From Streptomyces sp. CMB-StM0423 (GTDB lineage: Bacteria > Actinomycetota > Actinomycetes > Streptomycetales > Streptomycetaceae), in contig NZ_CP025407.1 in the NCBI RefSeq assembly GCF_002847285.1, positions 2,544,501-2,608,500 of the forward strand: a stretch of DNA of 64,000 nucleotides, read 5' to 3'. Within the stretch, counting starts at the first letter, position 1. Each line of letters begins with the position of its first letter. The notes under the pieces are model-generated. The model ran no database searches. It saw only the letters and a list, made by a program, of their open reading frames with translations, and had not been told where the DNA came from. Shown here piece after piece: positions 35,530 to 44,615 of the stretch. The position numbers were made by a program, and so were the translations under genes.

Positions 35530-36444
35530 ATGTCGGTGCAGCTTGTGGCCGATCCCCAGACCCTCGCTTTCGAGGAGCCGGTCACGGCCCTGAAGGTGCG
35601 GATCGTCAACGGGGCCGTGCACGTCGTCGGGACCCACGACGACACCGGCCGGCCGGGCGCGGCGCGCCTGGAGGTCAGCGAGATCGAGGGCCCGCCGCTG
35701 CGCGTCTCACTGGAGAACGGCGAGCTGACGGTCGCGTACGAGGACCTGCCCTGGCGCGGCTTCCTGAAGTGGCTCGACCGCAAGGGCTGGCGCCGCCGCG
35801 TCGTCGTCTCCCTCGCCGTGCCGGCCACCGCCCGCGTCGAGGTCGGCGTCGTCGGCGCCGACGCGGTCGTCTCGGGCATCGCGGGCCGTACGGACGTACG
35901 CGGCGTCAGCGGTGGCGCCACCCTCGTCGGGCTCTCCGGCCCGGTCCGCGCGGACACGGTCTCGGGGGAGCTGGAGGCCCAGGCCCTCGAAGGCGACCTG
36001 CGCTACAACTCCGTCTCCGGCCCCCTCACCCTCATCGACGGCGCCGGCGGCAGCGTCCAGGCCGACACCGTCAGCGGCGACATGGTCATCGACCTCTCCC
36101 CCGCCGCCCGCGCCGCGGACGTCCGGGTCAACACGGTCTCCGGCGAGATCGCCGTACGGCTGCCCGAGGAGCCGGACGTCGAGGTGCACGCGAGCACGAC
36201 GAGCGGCGCGGTCTCCAACGCCTTCCCGGCACTGGACGTCAGCGGCCAGTGGGGCGCGAAGTCCGTCGACGGCCGCCTGGGGGCGGGCAAGGGCTCGCTG
36301 AAGGCGACCACCGTCTCTGGCGCCCTCGCCCTGCTCCGCCGCCCGGAGGGGGTGGACGAAGAACCGGAGGACGCGCCGCCGGGCGCGGGTCCGGCCGGTC
36401 GTCCGACCGGTCCCGCCGGTCCGTCCGACAAGAAGGTGCTCTGA
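35530..36444 (+). CDS. DUF4097-family beta-strand-repeat protein
   Basis: The 304-residue protein consists of repeated short beta strands, each with a V(S/N)G turn (DTVSGELEA, NSVSGPLTL, DTVSGDMVI, NTVSGEIAV, TTVSGALAL), the right-handed beta-helix pattern of DUF4097/adhesin-like proteins. It has no signal peptide and ends in a Pro/Gly-rich tail. The gene is coupled to a PadR regulator whose ATG is one base past its stop. In related genomes the same pair is conserved; the function is unknown but probably linked to envelope stress. Confidence 0.88.
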   Translation: MSVQLVADPQTLAFEEPVTALKVRIVNGAVHVVGTHDDTGRPGAARLEVSEIEGPPLRVSLENGELTVAYEDLPWRGFLKWLDRKGWRRRVVVSLAVPATARVEVGVVGADAVVSGIAGRTDVRGVSGGATLVGLSGPVRADTVSGELEAQALEGDLRYNSVSGPLTLIDGAGGSVQADTVSGDMVIDLSPAARAADVRVNTVSGEIAVRLPEEPDVEVHASTTSGAVSNAFPALDVSGQWGAKSVDGRLGAGKGSLKATTVSGALALLRRPEGVDEEPEDAPPGAGPAGRPTGPAGPSDKKVL

Positions 36445-36445
36445 C

Positions 36446-37714
36446 ATGCCCCCCGTCTTCGCCCACGGCCGCCTGCGGCTCTACCTGCTCAAGCTGCTCG
36501 ACGAGGCACCCCGCCACGGCTACGAGGTGATCCGCCTCCTCGAAGAGCGCTTCCAGGGCCTGTACGCCCCCTCCGCCGGCACCGTCTACCCCCGGCTCGC
36601 CAAGCTGGAGACCGAGGGCCTGGTCACGCACACCTCGGAGGGCGGCCGGAAGGTCTACGCCATCACCGAGGCCGGCCGCGCCGAACTCGCCGCCCGCCAG
36701 GCGGAGCTGGCGGAACTGGAGCTGGAGATCCGCGAGTCCGTCGCCGAACTCGCCGCCGAGATCCAGGCCGACGTCAGCGGCACGGCAAGCGACCTGCGCC
36801 GCGAGATGCGCCAGGCCGCCAAGGAGGCCCGTACGTCGGGCGGCGCGAGCGCCGGCGAGAAGGAGTCGTGGCGGCAGGCGAAGGAGGACTTCAAGCGGGC
36901 GAAGCAGGAGTTCAAGGAGCAGGCGAGGCGAGCGAAGGACGAGACGCGGCGGGCCCGGCAGGACGCGGAGCAGGCGCGCAAGCACGCGCGTGAGACGCAG
37001 GAGCGGGTGCGCACCGAGGCGGAGCGGATCGCCCGGCAGGTGCAGGAGCAGGTGCAGACGAGGGTCCGTACGGGCGACTGGCAGGGCGGCTTGATGGACG
37101 GCCTGGCGGAGCTGACGCGGGAGTTGGGCAACCTGGGCGGCTTCGGCGGCCGCGGCACGGGGGCGGGGGGCGCCGGTACGGGGCCGGAGGGCGCCGGTAC
37201 GGAGGCGGGGGCGGGTACGCGGACGGACAGGGACGCTGGGACGGACGCAGGTACGGGGCCCGGCGCGGGCGGGGGCCACGGCGCCGGACCGGAGCCCGCC
37301 TCTCCGTCCGCCACGATCGCCGACGCGGCCACCGCTCCCACCCAGCCGCCCGGCGGGATGGGCCCCGCCGCGGGAACCACGGGCATGGGCGGCGTCAGGA
37401 CGCCCTGGCCGTCGTACCTCAGGCCGGACCCCGCCGACACCCCGGAGTGGGCCGAGGAGGACACCCCGCAGGACGCCACCCCCGCCGAGCTGGCCCGCGA
37501 ACTGGAGCGCCTGCTCGACCGGTTCCGCGACGACGTCCGCGACGCCGCCCGCGACAACGGCGTCTCGCCGGACCAGCTCCGTGAGGCCCGCCGCCACCTG
37601 TCCACGGCGGCGGCGCACCTCACGGCGCTGCTGCGCGTGGGCGGCGGCGGGAGCGGCGGAGAAGGCGGCGACGGAGGCGGCAAGGACCGCGGCGGAGGCG
37701 GCGGGAAGGACTGA
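36446..37714 (+). CDS. PadR-family regulator with long coiled-coil C-terminus
   Basis: The N-terminal 95 residues are a PadR winged helix (LYLLKLLDEAPRHGYEVIRLLEERF; GTVYPRLAKLETEGLV; GGRKVYAITEAG). Beyond that the 422-residue protein is far longer than standard PadR proteins: a strongly charged Lys/Arg/Glu coiled coil (about 110-205), a Gly/Ala/Thr-rich linker (about 225-310) and a second helical segment (about 340-400) before a Gly-rich end. It probably represses its own operon through the upstream ATAT palindromes. The extension may serve oligomerisation. Confidence 0.9.
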   Translation: MPPVFAHGRLRLYLLKLLDEAPRHGYEVIRLLEERFQGLYAPSAGTVYPRLAKLETEGLVTHTSEGGRKVYAITEAGRAELAARQAELAELELEIRESVAELAAEIQADVSGTASDLRREMRQAAKEARTSGGASAGEKESWRQAKEDFKRAKQEFKEQARRAKDETRRARQDAEQARKHARETQERVRTEAERIARQVQEQVQTRVRTGDWQGGLMDGLAELTRELGNLGGFGGRGTGAGGAGTGPEGAGTEAGAGTRTDRDAGTDAGTGPGAGGGHGAGPEPASPSATIADAATAPTQPPGGMGPAAGTTGMGGVRTPWPSYLRPDPADTPEWAEEDTPQDATPAELARELERLLDRFRDDVRDAARDNGVSPDQLREARRHLSTAAAHLTALLRVGGGGSGGEGGDGGGKDRGGGGGKD

Positions 37715-37803
37715 ACTGCGGGGCGCTGCCGACGTCTTGAAATGTACGCGGTGAGTGTGCGAAAAAGGTCTGGACCTTTGCTCGCACGATGAGAGGCGTC
37801 CCT

Positions 37804-38796
37804 GTGAGGCCCACCCCCACGCTCGCCGCGCTGAGCACCACCGCCGCCTGCCTCCTGGCCCTGACCGCGACCTCCTGCAGCTCGGACAGCGGCGCCGCCG
37901 CGGAACCGCCGGAGACGCCCACCGTACCGACCGGCGTGACCGTCTACACGAGCACGTCCACGTCCGTGCACGTCATGTGGAACAAGGCGGCGGAGGCGGA
38001 GAACGTCCGGCGGTACGAGGTGTATCGCAACGGCAAGAAGATCCAGAACGTACCGGCCGGGAAGCACATGATCGACATCACCGGCCTCAAGCCGTCGTCC
38101 TCGTACACCTTCTCCGTACGCGCACGGGACGCCGACGGCAAACTCTCCGGCCCCGGCCAGGCCGCCGCGGTCACGACCCCGTCGGCGGACGCCGACGACA
38201 GCAAGCCGCCCACGCGGCCGGCGAGCCTCAAGGCGCGTGCGGACGGCCCGCGTTCGGCGACGCTGACCTGGACGAGGTCGGAGGACGACAAGGAAGTCAC
38301 GTCCTACGACATTTACCAGGAAGGCACCAAGATCCACAGCGTCGGCGGCACGGAGACCACCGCCGCGGTCACCACCCTCCGCCCCGACACCCACTACACC
38401 TTCACGGTCAAGGCCCGCGACGCCGCCGGCAACTCGGGCCCGGCCAGCCCGTCCGCAAGCGTCACGACGGAGGCGGAACCGGGCGGCAAGGCGGGCGCGG
38501 AGATCCCGGCGGACCTCCAGGCGACGGCCCGCAAGGACGCGGGCGCGTGGAACCTCGACCTGGTGTGGAACGCCCCGAAGGCGGGCGGGGACATCACGGA
38601 GTACGAGGTGTACGTGGACGGGAAGTTCGCCTCGAAGCTGGTCCTGGGCGAGTCGGCGCCGAAGGACACGGGGCGGATCAGCCTGCCGCTGGAGAAGAGG
38701 GGGAAGGCGACGTACGCGGTGAAGGTGCGGGCGAAGCTGCCGGACGGGAAGTGGGGCCCGTTCACGAAGGACGTGACGGTGAAGGCGGGCGGGTAG
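37804..38796 (+). CDS. lipoprotein with three fibronectin type III domains
   Basis: The product has a lipobox (LLALTATSCSS) and then three FN3-like domains of about 90 residues: the first two end TYTFSVRARDADGKLSGP- and HYTFTVKARDAAGNSGP-like, and the third ends YAVKVRAKLPDGKWGPF. FN3 modules on lipoproteins generally mediate binding at the cell surface or space catalytic domains; no catalytic domain is present. The GTG at 37804 follows GAGAGG; the in-frame ATG 37789 is the alternative. A repeat-rich, gene-free region follows. Confidence 0.85.
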   Translation: MRPTPTLAALSTTAACLLALTATSCSSDSGAAAEPPETPTVPTGVTVYTSTSTSVHVMWNKAAEAENVRRYEVYRNGKKIQNVPAGKHMIDITGLKPSSSYTFSVRARDADGKLSGPGQAAAVTTPSADADDSKPPTRPASLKARADGPRSATLTWTRSEDDKEVTSYDIYQEGTKIHSVGGTETTAAVTTLRPDTHYTFTVKARDAAGNSGPASPSASVTTEAEPGGKAGAEIPADLQATARKDAGAWNLDLVWNAPKAGGDITEYEVYVDGKFASKLVLGESAPKDTGRISLPLEKRGKATYAVKVRAKLPDGKWGPFTKDVTVKAGG

Positions 38797-38825
38797 CCCT
38801 CTCATGGCCGCCCCAGGGGCTCCCG

Positions 38826-39038
38826 CACGCCCGCCGAAGGGTATGCGCCGGGTCTACCCGTCACACCCGCCCGAGGTATGCGCCGGGACCTTCCCTCACA
38901 CCCGCCCCGGGCGTTTCCCCCGGGTCATCCCCTCACGCCCGCCCGAGGTATGCGCCGGGACCTTCCCTCACACCCGCCCCGGGCGTTCCCGCCGGGACTT
39001 TCCCTCACGCCCGCCCAAGGGTATGCGCCTGCTCTGAC
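38826..39038. repeat. six tandem repeats of about 36 bp
   Basis: Six consecutive units of 33-37 bases, each beginning CAC(A/G)CCCGCC and carrying either GAGGTATGCGCCGGGACC or CCGGGCGTT(T)CCC, alternate in two subtypes. A short frame from 38804 runs through them, but its composition (Pro, Arg, His) and lack of a ribosome site argue against a gene. Confidence 0.8.
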
Positions 39039-39211
39039 AGCGCGGGGGCAGTAGGGCGTTGAGCTGGTACGTCGTGTCTGTGCCGGGCGGGTACGGGGGT
39101 GCGGCGTCGGGGTGGCGGTGGTGCGTGGGGTGGGCCGGTGTACGGGGGTGTCGGTGAGGGGAGTGGCCGTGTCGTAAAGGCTCCCCCCGGGCCACCCCAC
39201 TCCTGAGTGTG

Positions 39212-39312
39212 CGGGCCTGCGTCCGGTGTCAAGGGCGTCCCTTCCGCTTCGCTCCAGGGACGTCGCTGCGCGATGGGGCTTCGCCCCACCCCTGACACCG
39301 CACTCCGGCCCG
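39212..39312. repeat. cruciform-like intergenic element with nested hairpins
   Basis: CGGGCC (39212-39217) pairs with GGCCCG (39307-39312), and CGGTGTCAAGGG (39224-39235) pairs with CCCCTGACACCG (39289-39300) with one mismatch. Inside are two hairpins: CGTCCCT/AGGGACG (39236-39262) and TGGGGC-TTC-GCCCCA (39274-39288). I recall very similar elements between genes in other streptomycetes. Confidence 0.7.
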
Positions 39313-39420
39313 AAAGACCGGCGGCTATGGGTGGCCCGGAGGGAGCGGGCACCCTAACACTGCACTACGGATGCCATGCCCGGAGGACGGGGGCGCCCGG
39401 CCGCCGGGCGCCGGGCCCTC

Positions 39421-39670
39421 CCCGAGCGCCGAGGTCCCCGGCGGACGTTGGGCGGGCTGCCGGGCGCCGGGGCCCCCGATCGCCGATGTCCCCGGCAGAC
39501 GGGGGAGGTGGACGGGGACCGGAGGCGGGCCGGGCCCGATCGCCGACCCCTCCGCCGGACGGAGGGAAGAGGCCGGAGGCGGGGCGGGCCCCATCGCCGA
39601 TGTCCCCGGTGGACGTGGGGCGGAAGACGGAGGCGGGCCGCCCTGATCGCGGACGTCCCCGGAAGACGGG
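39421..39670. repeat. five spaced copies of a GATCGCCGATGTCCCCGG-like unit
   Basis: Related copies begin at about 39423, 39477, 39537, 39591 and 39644, 53-60 bases apart, each reading (C/T)GA(T/G)CGC(C/G)GA.GTCCCCGG..GACG with variants. Both strands are open through part of it, but neither reading looks like a protein. Confidence 0.65.
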
Positions 39671-39806
39671 GGCCGGGACGCCGGGAGTTGGGCCCGCCGT
39701 CATCGCGGGCGGGCGCGGCACCGGGCAGGGAGGTGCCGGGCCCGGCCGGCTCGCAGATGACCCGTCCGACGGCGGTGCCGGGGCCCCGGCGGAGGAATCT
39801 GGCCGT

Positions 39807-40250
39807 AACTCGCGGTAACACCCGGCAATCCGGCCCGATTCGAGCCCGGAGGGCCGACTTTCGCCCGGCTGGGCTCGCTTGCCCGCCCCCGGGCGGTGCC
39901 GGGCGGGCGGAATGCGCGCCACCGGGACGAGTTCGGGGTTCGCCCCCTTCAAAATCGGCCTAAATCGCCCGTTCGGCCCGACTTTCGCCCGCGTGCGGTC
40001 ATACGGGTGGGGACCCGGGCGCCCGCAGCGGCTCGGATGGGCCTAGCCGAGACGAACTCGCGGTAACCCACCCGCCGAACCTGGCCAAAACACCCACCGG
40101 GGGTGACTTTCGCCCATCCACGTGCAGGTAGCTGCTCCTCGGCCCGGTTGCCGCCGTTCGCGGAGGTCGGGTGGAGAGATCGGAGCGTAACTCGCGGTAA
40201 CAGCCTCGGATACGGGACGAATCGGGGCCGAAGGTCGAGTTTTGCACCGC
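39807..40250. repeat. four degenerate copies of a 61-bp element at about 125-bp period
   Basis: Elements begin AACTCGCGGTAAC at 39807, 40055 and 40189, with a diverged copy at 39930, and end GACTTTCGCCC about 60 bases later (39856, 39980, 40105; variant near 40237). Starts are 123, 125 and 134 bases apart. The short boundary motifs are much better conserved than the interior. No gene is supported in 39840-40368. Confidence 0.75.
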
Positions 40251-40368
40251 GAGACGCACGCACCCCGGCCGGGTCGTGCCCGGCTACGCTCGCCCGGCGC
40301 CGCGGCTCACCCCGACGCGGCTCACCCCGACGCCGCCCCCCACAGACGCCGCCCCTTCAGCGGCGCGC

Positions 40369-41337
40369 TCAGCGGGTCAGGACCACCTTGCCGAACAGGT
40401 CGCCCGTCGCCATCTTCTCGAAGCCCTCCCTGGCGCGGTCCAGCGGCAGCACCGTGTCGATCACCGGGCGGACGCCCTTCGAGGCGCAGAAGTTCAGCAG
40501 GCCCGCCAGTTCCTCCTTGCTGCCCATCGTCGAGCCGACCACCTTCAGTTCCAGGAAGAAGATCCGCTGCAGTTCCACCGCCGACGGGTTCGGGCCGCTC
40601 GTCGCGCCGGAGATGACCAGGGTGCCGCCCGGGCGGAGGGACTTCACCGAGTGGGACCACGTCGCCGCGCCCACCGTTTCCAGGACCGCGTCCACCCGGT
40701 GCGGCAGGCGCGTGCCCGGGGCTACCGCGGCTTCCGCGCCCAGGTCCTCCGCCCGCTTGCGCTTCGCCTCGTCGCGGCTCGTCGCGTACATCCGCAGCCC
40801 CGCCGCCGCGCCCAGCACGATCGCCGCCGTGGCGACCCCGCCGCCCGCGCCCTGGACCAGGACGGAGTCGCCGGGGCGTACGCCCGCGTTGGTGAAGAGC
40901 ATGCGGTACGCCGTCAGCCATGCCGTCGGCAGGCACGCGGCCTCCTCGAAGCTCAGCTCCTTCGGCTTCGGCAGGACGTTCCAGACCGGGACGGCGACCT
41001 GCTCCGCGAACGTGCCCTGGTACCGCTCCGTCAGCAGCGACCGCGGCTCGTTCGGGCCCACCCCGTGGCCGGTCTGGCCGATGACGGAGTGGAGGACGAC
41101 CTCGTTGCCGTCGGCGTCGACGCCCGCCGCGTCGCAGCCGAGGATCATCGGCAGGGCGTCCTCGCCGAGTCCGACGCCGCGCAGCGACCACAGGTCGTGG
41201 TGGTTGAGGGAGGCGGCTCTGACGTCGACGACGGCCCATCCGGGCGGGGCCTGCGGCGCGGGCCGCTCCCCCAACTCCAGGCCGTTCAGCGGCTCGTCAC
41301 GGTCGATGCGGGCTGCGTAGGCGGCGAACATGACCAT
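40369..41337 (-). CDS. zinc-binding-type (MDR) alcohol dehydrogenase/quinone oxidoreductase
   Basis: The 322-residue enzyme is a medium-chain dehydrogenase/reductase: a GroES-like N-terminal domain (VDVRAASLNHHDLWSLRG; LGCDAAGV) and a Rossmann domain with the dinucleotide loop VQGAGGGVATAAI (about 160-172) and GGTLVISGAT. The structural-zinc cysteine cluster of true alcohol dehydrogenases is absent, which suggests a quinone-reductase or enoyl-reductase activity using NADPH. The ATG at 41337 is nearest to GGGGCG; ATG 41331 is also possible. Confidence 0.88.
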   Translation of the reverse strand: MVMFAAYAARIDRDEPLNGLELGERPAPQAPPGWAVVDVRAASLNHHDLWSLRGVGLGEDALPMILGCDAAGVDADGNEVVLHSVIGQTGHGVGPNEPRSLLTERYQGTFAEQVAVPVWNVLPKPKELSFEEAACLPTAWLTAYRMLFTNAGVRPGDSVLVQGAGGGVATAAIVLGAAAGLRMYATSRDEAKRKRAEDLGAEAAVAPGTRLPHRVDAVLETVGAATWSHSVKSLRPGGTLVISGATSGPNPSAVELQRIFFLELKVVGSTMGSKEELAGLLNFCASKGVRPVIDTVLPLDRAREGFEKMATGDLFGKVVLTR

Positions 41338-41422
41338 GAAGTTACGCCCCGGGGCGGGGGCGTACCAGCCCCCGCCCCGCCGAGCGAAATTTCTCACCCG
41401 GGTCCGCGGACCCGGAAGCGGC

Positions 41423-42196
41423 TCACAGCACCTTCGACAGGAACGCCTTCGTCCGCTGGTGCTGCGGGTTCGTCAGGACGTCCCGCGGGTGGCCCGACTC
41501 CACCACCGCGCCGTCGTCCATGAACACCAGCGCGTCCCCGACCTCCCGCGCGAACCCCATCTCGTGCGTGACGACGATCATCGTCATGCCCGACTCCGCG
41601 AGGTCGCGCATCACGTCCAGCACCTCGCCGACCAGCTCCGGGTCGAGCGCCGAGGTGGGCTCGTCGAAGAGCATCAGCTTCGGCTCCATCGCCAGCGCCC
41701 GCGCGATGGCGACGCGCTGCTGCTGGCCGCCGGAGAGCTGCGTCGGGTAGCCGGCCGCCTTGTCCGCGAGGCCCACCCGGTCCAGCAGCCGCAGCGCGCG
41801 CTCCCGCGCGGTCGCCTTGGACTCCCGCTTGACCTGGACCGGCGCCTCCATGACGTTCTCCAGCGCGGTCATGTGCGGAAAGAGGTTGAAGCGCTGGAAC
41901 ACCATGCCGATGTCCTTGCGCTGCGCGGCGACCTCTCTTTCCTTCAGCTCGTAGAGCTTGTTGCCCTGCTGCCGGTAGCCGACGAGGTGGCCGTCGACGT
42001 ACAGCCGGCCGGCGTTGATCTTCTCCAGGTGGTTGATGCACCGCAGGAAGGTCGACTTGCCGGAGCCGGAGGGGCCGACGAGGCAGAAGACCTCGCGCGG
42101 CGCGACCTCCAGGTCGATGCCCTTGAGTACGTGGGTGAGCCCGAAGGACTTGTGTACGCCCTCGGCCCTGACCATTGCCGTCATGGCGGCGCTCAC
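41423..42196 (-). CDS. polar amino-acid ABC transporter ATP-binding protein
   Basis: The 257-residue ATPase has Walker [11 protein letters not shown]-loop [11 protein letters not shown], signature [15 protein letters not shown], Walker [15 protein letters not shown] and the H-loop VTHEMGF, the pattern of the GlnQ/HisP group. It energises uptake with the permease and binding protein encoded upstream. GTG 42196 overlaps the permease stop as GTGA and follows AAGGGA; ATG 42184 is also possible. As I recall, the corresponding cluster beside malic enzyme in other streptomycetes is assigned to glutamate uptake. Confidence 0.95.
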   Translation of the reverse strand: MSAAMTAMVRAEGVHKSFGLTHVLKGIDLEVAPREVFCLVGPSGSGKSTFLRCINHLEKINAGRLYVDGHLVGYRQQGNKLYELKEREVAAQRKDIGMVFQRFNLFPHMTALENVMEAPVQVKRESKATARERALRLLDRVGLADKAAGYPTQLSGGQQQRVAIARALAMEPKLMLFDEPTSALDPELVGEVLDVMRDLAESGMTMIVVTHEMGFAREVGDALVFMDDGAVVESGHPRDVLTNPQHQRTKAFLSKVL

Positions 42197-43161
42197 CTCG
42201 TTCCCTTCAGCCGCGGCCCGGAGAAGACGCTCCGCCGGATCTTCTGCCACGGGGTCAGCGGCAACTGGCGTACGGAGCCCTTGGCGTAATGCCGCTCGAT
42301 GTAGTACTGGATCACGCTGAACACGCTGGTCATCGCCAGATACCAGATGGCGACGACGATGTACATCTCCATCGGGTTCAGGTTGGTCGCGGAGATCTCG
42401 TTGGAGACGAACGTCAGCTCGGTGTACTGGATCACCATCGCCAGCGACGAGGTCTTGAGCATGTTGATGAACTCGTTGCCCGTCGGCGGCACGATCACCC
42501 GCATCGCCTGGGGCAGCACGATGCGCCGCATCGTCTTGCCCCGGCTCATGCCGAGCGCGTGCGACGCCTCCGTCTGGCCCTCGTCGACCGACTGGATGCC
42601 GGCGCGGACGATCTCGGCCATGTACGCGGCCTCGTTGAGCCCGAGCCCGAGGAGCGCCGCCACGAACGGGGTCATGACGTCGGTCATCTCGTTCTTGTAG
42701 ATCGGACCCAGGTTGAGGGTCTGGAAGACGAGGCCGAGGTTGTACCAGAGCAGCAGTTGCAGCAGCACCGGGGTGCCGCGGAAGAACCAGATGTAGAGGT
42801 TGGCGAACGTCGAGGTCACCGGGTTGTCCGAGAGCCGCATGACCGCGAGCACGATGCCGAGGACCACGCCGAGCAGCATGGCGAGCACGGTGATCAGCAG
42901 CGTGTTCCCGGCGGCTTCGACGACCCGGTCGGAGAACAGGTACTCGGGGACGTCGCCCCACTCGATCTTGGCGTTGGCGAAGGCGTAGACGAGCAGCCCG
43001 AGGAGCGCGAGGACGACCGCGGCACTCACCCAGCGCCAGGGGTGGCGCACGGGTATCGCCTTGATCGTCTCGGGCGGCACCGCGGTGGCGGTGCCGGTCT
43101 TCGAGAGCTCGGGCCCGGCCGGTCGCTTGTCGGCCGGGCCCGGTGAGTTCGGGTCGGTCAC
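42193..43161 (-). CDS. polar amino-acid ABC transporter permease
   Basis: The 322-residue membrane protein belongs to the His/Glu/Gln/Arg/opine permease family. A cytoplasmic Pro-rich N-terminus of about 45 residues precedes the first helix ([18 protein letters not shown]). The inner-membrane transport signature [19 protein letters not shown] and the EAA-loop [22 protein letters not shown] contact the ATPase. A single permease gene implies a homodimer. It lies between the binding-protein gene (36 bases upstream) and the ATPase gene. Confidence 0.95.
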   Translation of the reverse strand: MTDPNSPGPADKRPAGPELSKTGTATAVPPETIKAIPVRHPWRWVSAAVVLALLGLLVYAFANAKIEWGDVPEYLFSDRVVEAAGNTLLITVLAMLLGVVLGIVLAVMRLSDNPVTSTFANLYIWFFRGTPVLLQLLLWYNLGLVFQTLNLGPIYKNEMTDVMTPFVAALLGLGLNEAAYMAEIVRAGIQSVDEGQTEASHALGMSRGKTMRRIVLPQAMRVIVPPTGNEFINMLKTSSLAMVIQYTELTFVSNEISATNLNPMEMYIVVAIWYLAMTSVFSVIQYYIERHYAKGSVRQLPLTPWQKIRRSVFSGPRLKGTR

Positions 43162-43197
43162 GGGAGGACTTCTCTCTGGAACGGCTGCGGGCGGTCG

Positions 43198-44124
43198 TTA
43201 CTCGTTGCCACCGTTGACGGTGGCCTTGTCGACGCCGCCCTGCTGGACTTCCCACTTCTCCAGCACCTTCTGGTACTCGCCGTTCTCGATGATCGCGTCC
43301 AGCGCCTCGGCGAGCGCGTCACGCAGCTCGGCGTTGTCCTTGGACACCGCGATGCCGTACGGGGCGGCGTCGATCTGCTCGCCGACGACCTCGAAGTCGT
43401 CGCCGCCGCCCGACTCACGGGCGTTGTACGCGGCGACCGGGAAGTCGTTCAGGTCGGCGACGGCCCGGCCCTGCTTGACCTGCTGCAGCGCCTCGGTGTC
43501 CTTGGTGAAGGGCAGCGTCTTGATCGGCTTGTCGCACTTCTCGTTCTGCGCCTTGGCGATGTCCGCGCTGACCGTGCCCCGCTGGAAGGCGACGGTCTTG
43601 CCGCACAGGTCGTCGAGCGTGGAGATGCCGTCGGGGTTGCCCTTCTGGACCAGGATGGAGACGCCGGCGGAGAAGTAGTCGACGAAGTCGACCTCGGCCT
43701 GGCGCTCCTTGTTGTCGGTCATCGACGACATGATGATGTCGAAGCGGCCGGAGTCGAGCGACGGGATCAGGTTGTCGAAGACGTTGTTCTGGAACTGGAA
43801 CTCGACGCCCAGCTCCTCGCCGAGCGCGTTGGCGATGTCGATGTCGACGCCGGCGGGCTTGCCGCCCTGGTCGAATTCCATCGGGGCGTACGCGATGTCG
43901 GAACCGACCTTGATCACGCCGGCGTCCTTGATGGCCTTGGGCAGCGCGCCGGGCGCCGCGTTCGACGAGGTCTTGGTCTCGCCGCCGCCGTCGCCGCTGT
44001 CGCCCCCGTCGTCGGTCTGGTCGCCGCAGGACGAGAGCACGAGGGCCCCCGCGGCGGCGAGTGCCCCGACGGCCACCAGTCGAGACTTGGCTGCTCCGGT
44101 GCGCCGGGTGGTGCGAGGGCTCAT
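43198..44124 (-). CDS. amino-acid ABC transporter substrate-binding lipoprotein
   Basis: The 308-residue protein has an Arg-rich start, a hydrophobic core and lipobox LVLSSCGD, a Gly/Asp/Ser linker, then a family-3 solute-binding domain: [34 protein letters not shown] and [15 protein letters not shown], with the ligand Arg in the last segment. It binds a polar amino acid outside the membrane and delivers it to the permease. ATG 44124 follows AGGAGGAT. It is the first gene of the three-gene unit. Confidence 0.95.
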   Translation of the reverse strand: MSPRTTRRTGAAKSRLVAVGALAAAGALVLSSCGDQTDDGGDSGDGGGETKTSSNAAPGALPKAIKDAGVIKVGSDIAYAPMEFDQGGKPAGVDIDIANALGEELGVEFQFQNNVFDNLIPSLDSGRFDIIMSSMTDNKERQAEVDFVDYFSAGVSILVQKGNPDGISTLDDLCGKTVAFQRGTVSADIAKAQNEKCDKPIKTLPFTKDTEALQQVKQGRAVADLNDFPVAAYNARESGGGDDFEVVGEQIDAAPYGIAVSKDNAELRDALAEALDAIIENGEYQKVLEKWEVQQGGVDKATVNGGNE

Positions 44125-44492
44125 TGCGGGATCCTCCTGCGGGGGGTGAACGGGGGTCAGAAGTTCACGGCCCCGGACGCGGCAGTTTGGTACGCCTGGG
44201 GCGGATGTCGACGACTGCCGACGACGGCATCTTTGCATCCGGAAGACACGGCTCAGGAAGGCTGCCGGGTCAAAATCCGATAACAGGTTCGGTAGTGAGA
44301 CGTAGCTCACGTTGCGGCATTCCGCCCAAAGCACCTGAATCGCGCCATTTCGCAGTATGCAAGCCTCCGCATGGCTATGCGATTCGGCTCCGTTCAGTCT
44401 CGAGAAGTTGCTCGCACGGGGCGCTCGGCTTCCTGTACAACGGACACTTACACCCCAAATCCGGGGCCCAGGGCGCGAGTGCGGCGCGCCCG
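44125..44492. other. divergent promoter region, transporter and malic enzyme
   Basis: No gene is supported. The area is relatively AT-rich near 44276-44390. GTGAG (44295-44299) and CTCAC (44306-44310) form an inverted repeat that could bind a regulator of the transporter. The structured leader of the malic enzyme gene begins at its end. Confidence 0.45.
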
Positions 44493-44592
44493 GTGTCCGG
44501 GCCTCACCGTGGCCATGGCGCTCACTCCGCGGCCAGGCGGCCGGACACGTGCCCGCCCACCCCTCGACCGAGAGGGGTGGTTCCTCTTTCTG
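44493..44592 (+). promoter_or_regulatory. structured leader with terminator-like hairpin upstream of malic enzyme
   Basis: GTGTCCGG (44493-44500) pairs with CCGGACAC (44541-44548), enclosing a smaller stem TGGCC/GGCCA (44510-44514, 44531-44535). Directly after comes a 9-bp hairpin, CCACCCCTC (44557-44565) with GAGGGGTGG (44572-44580), followed by pyrimidine-rich ttcctctttctg. The gene starts 36 bases past it. The layout resembles an attenuator; no known riboswitch class was recognised. Confidence 0.5.
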
Positions 44593-44615
44593 ACTGTGAC
44601 TAAGGGGTCAACAAC

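Noticed and set aside
38826..39038. Possible CRISPR array
   Set aside because: Units are directly tandem with no unique spacers, and no cas genes are present in the window.
39207..39818. 203-codon plus-strand frame (and a 195-codon minus-strand frame) through the repeat island
   Set aside because: Pro/Gly/Arg-rich products on both strands with no ribosome site and no domain; explained by GC-rich repeats.
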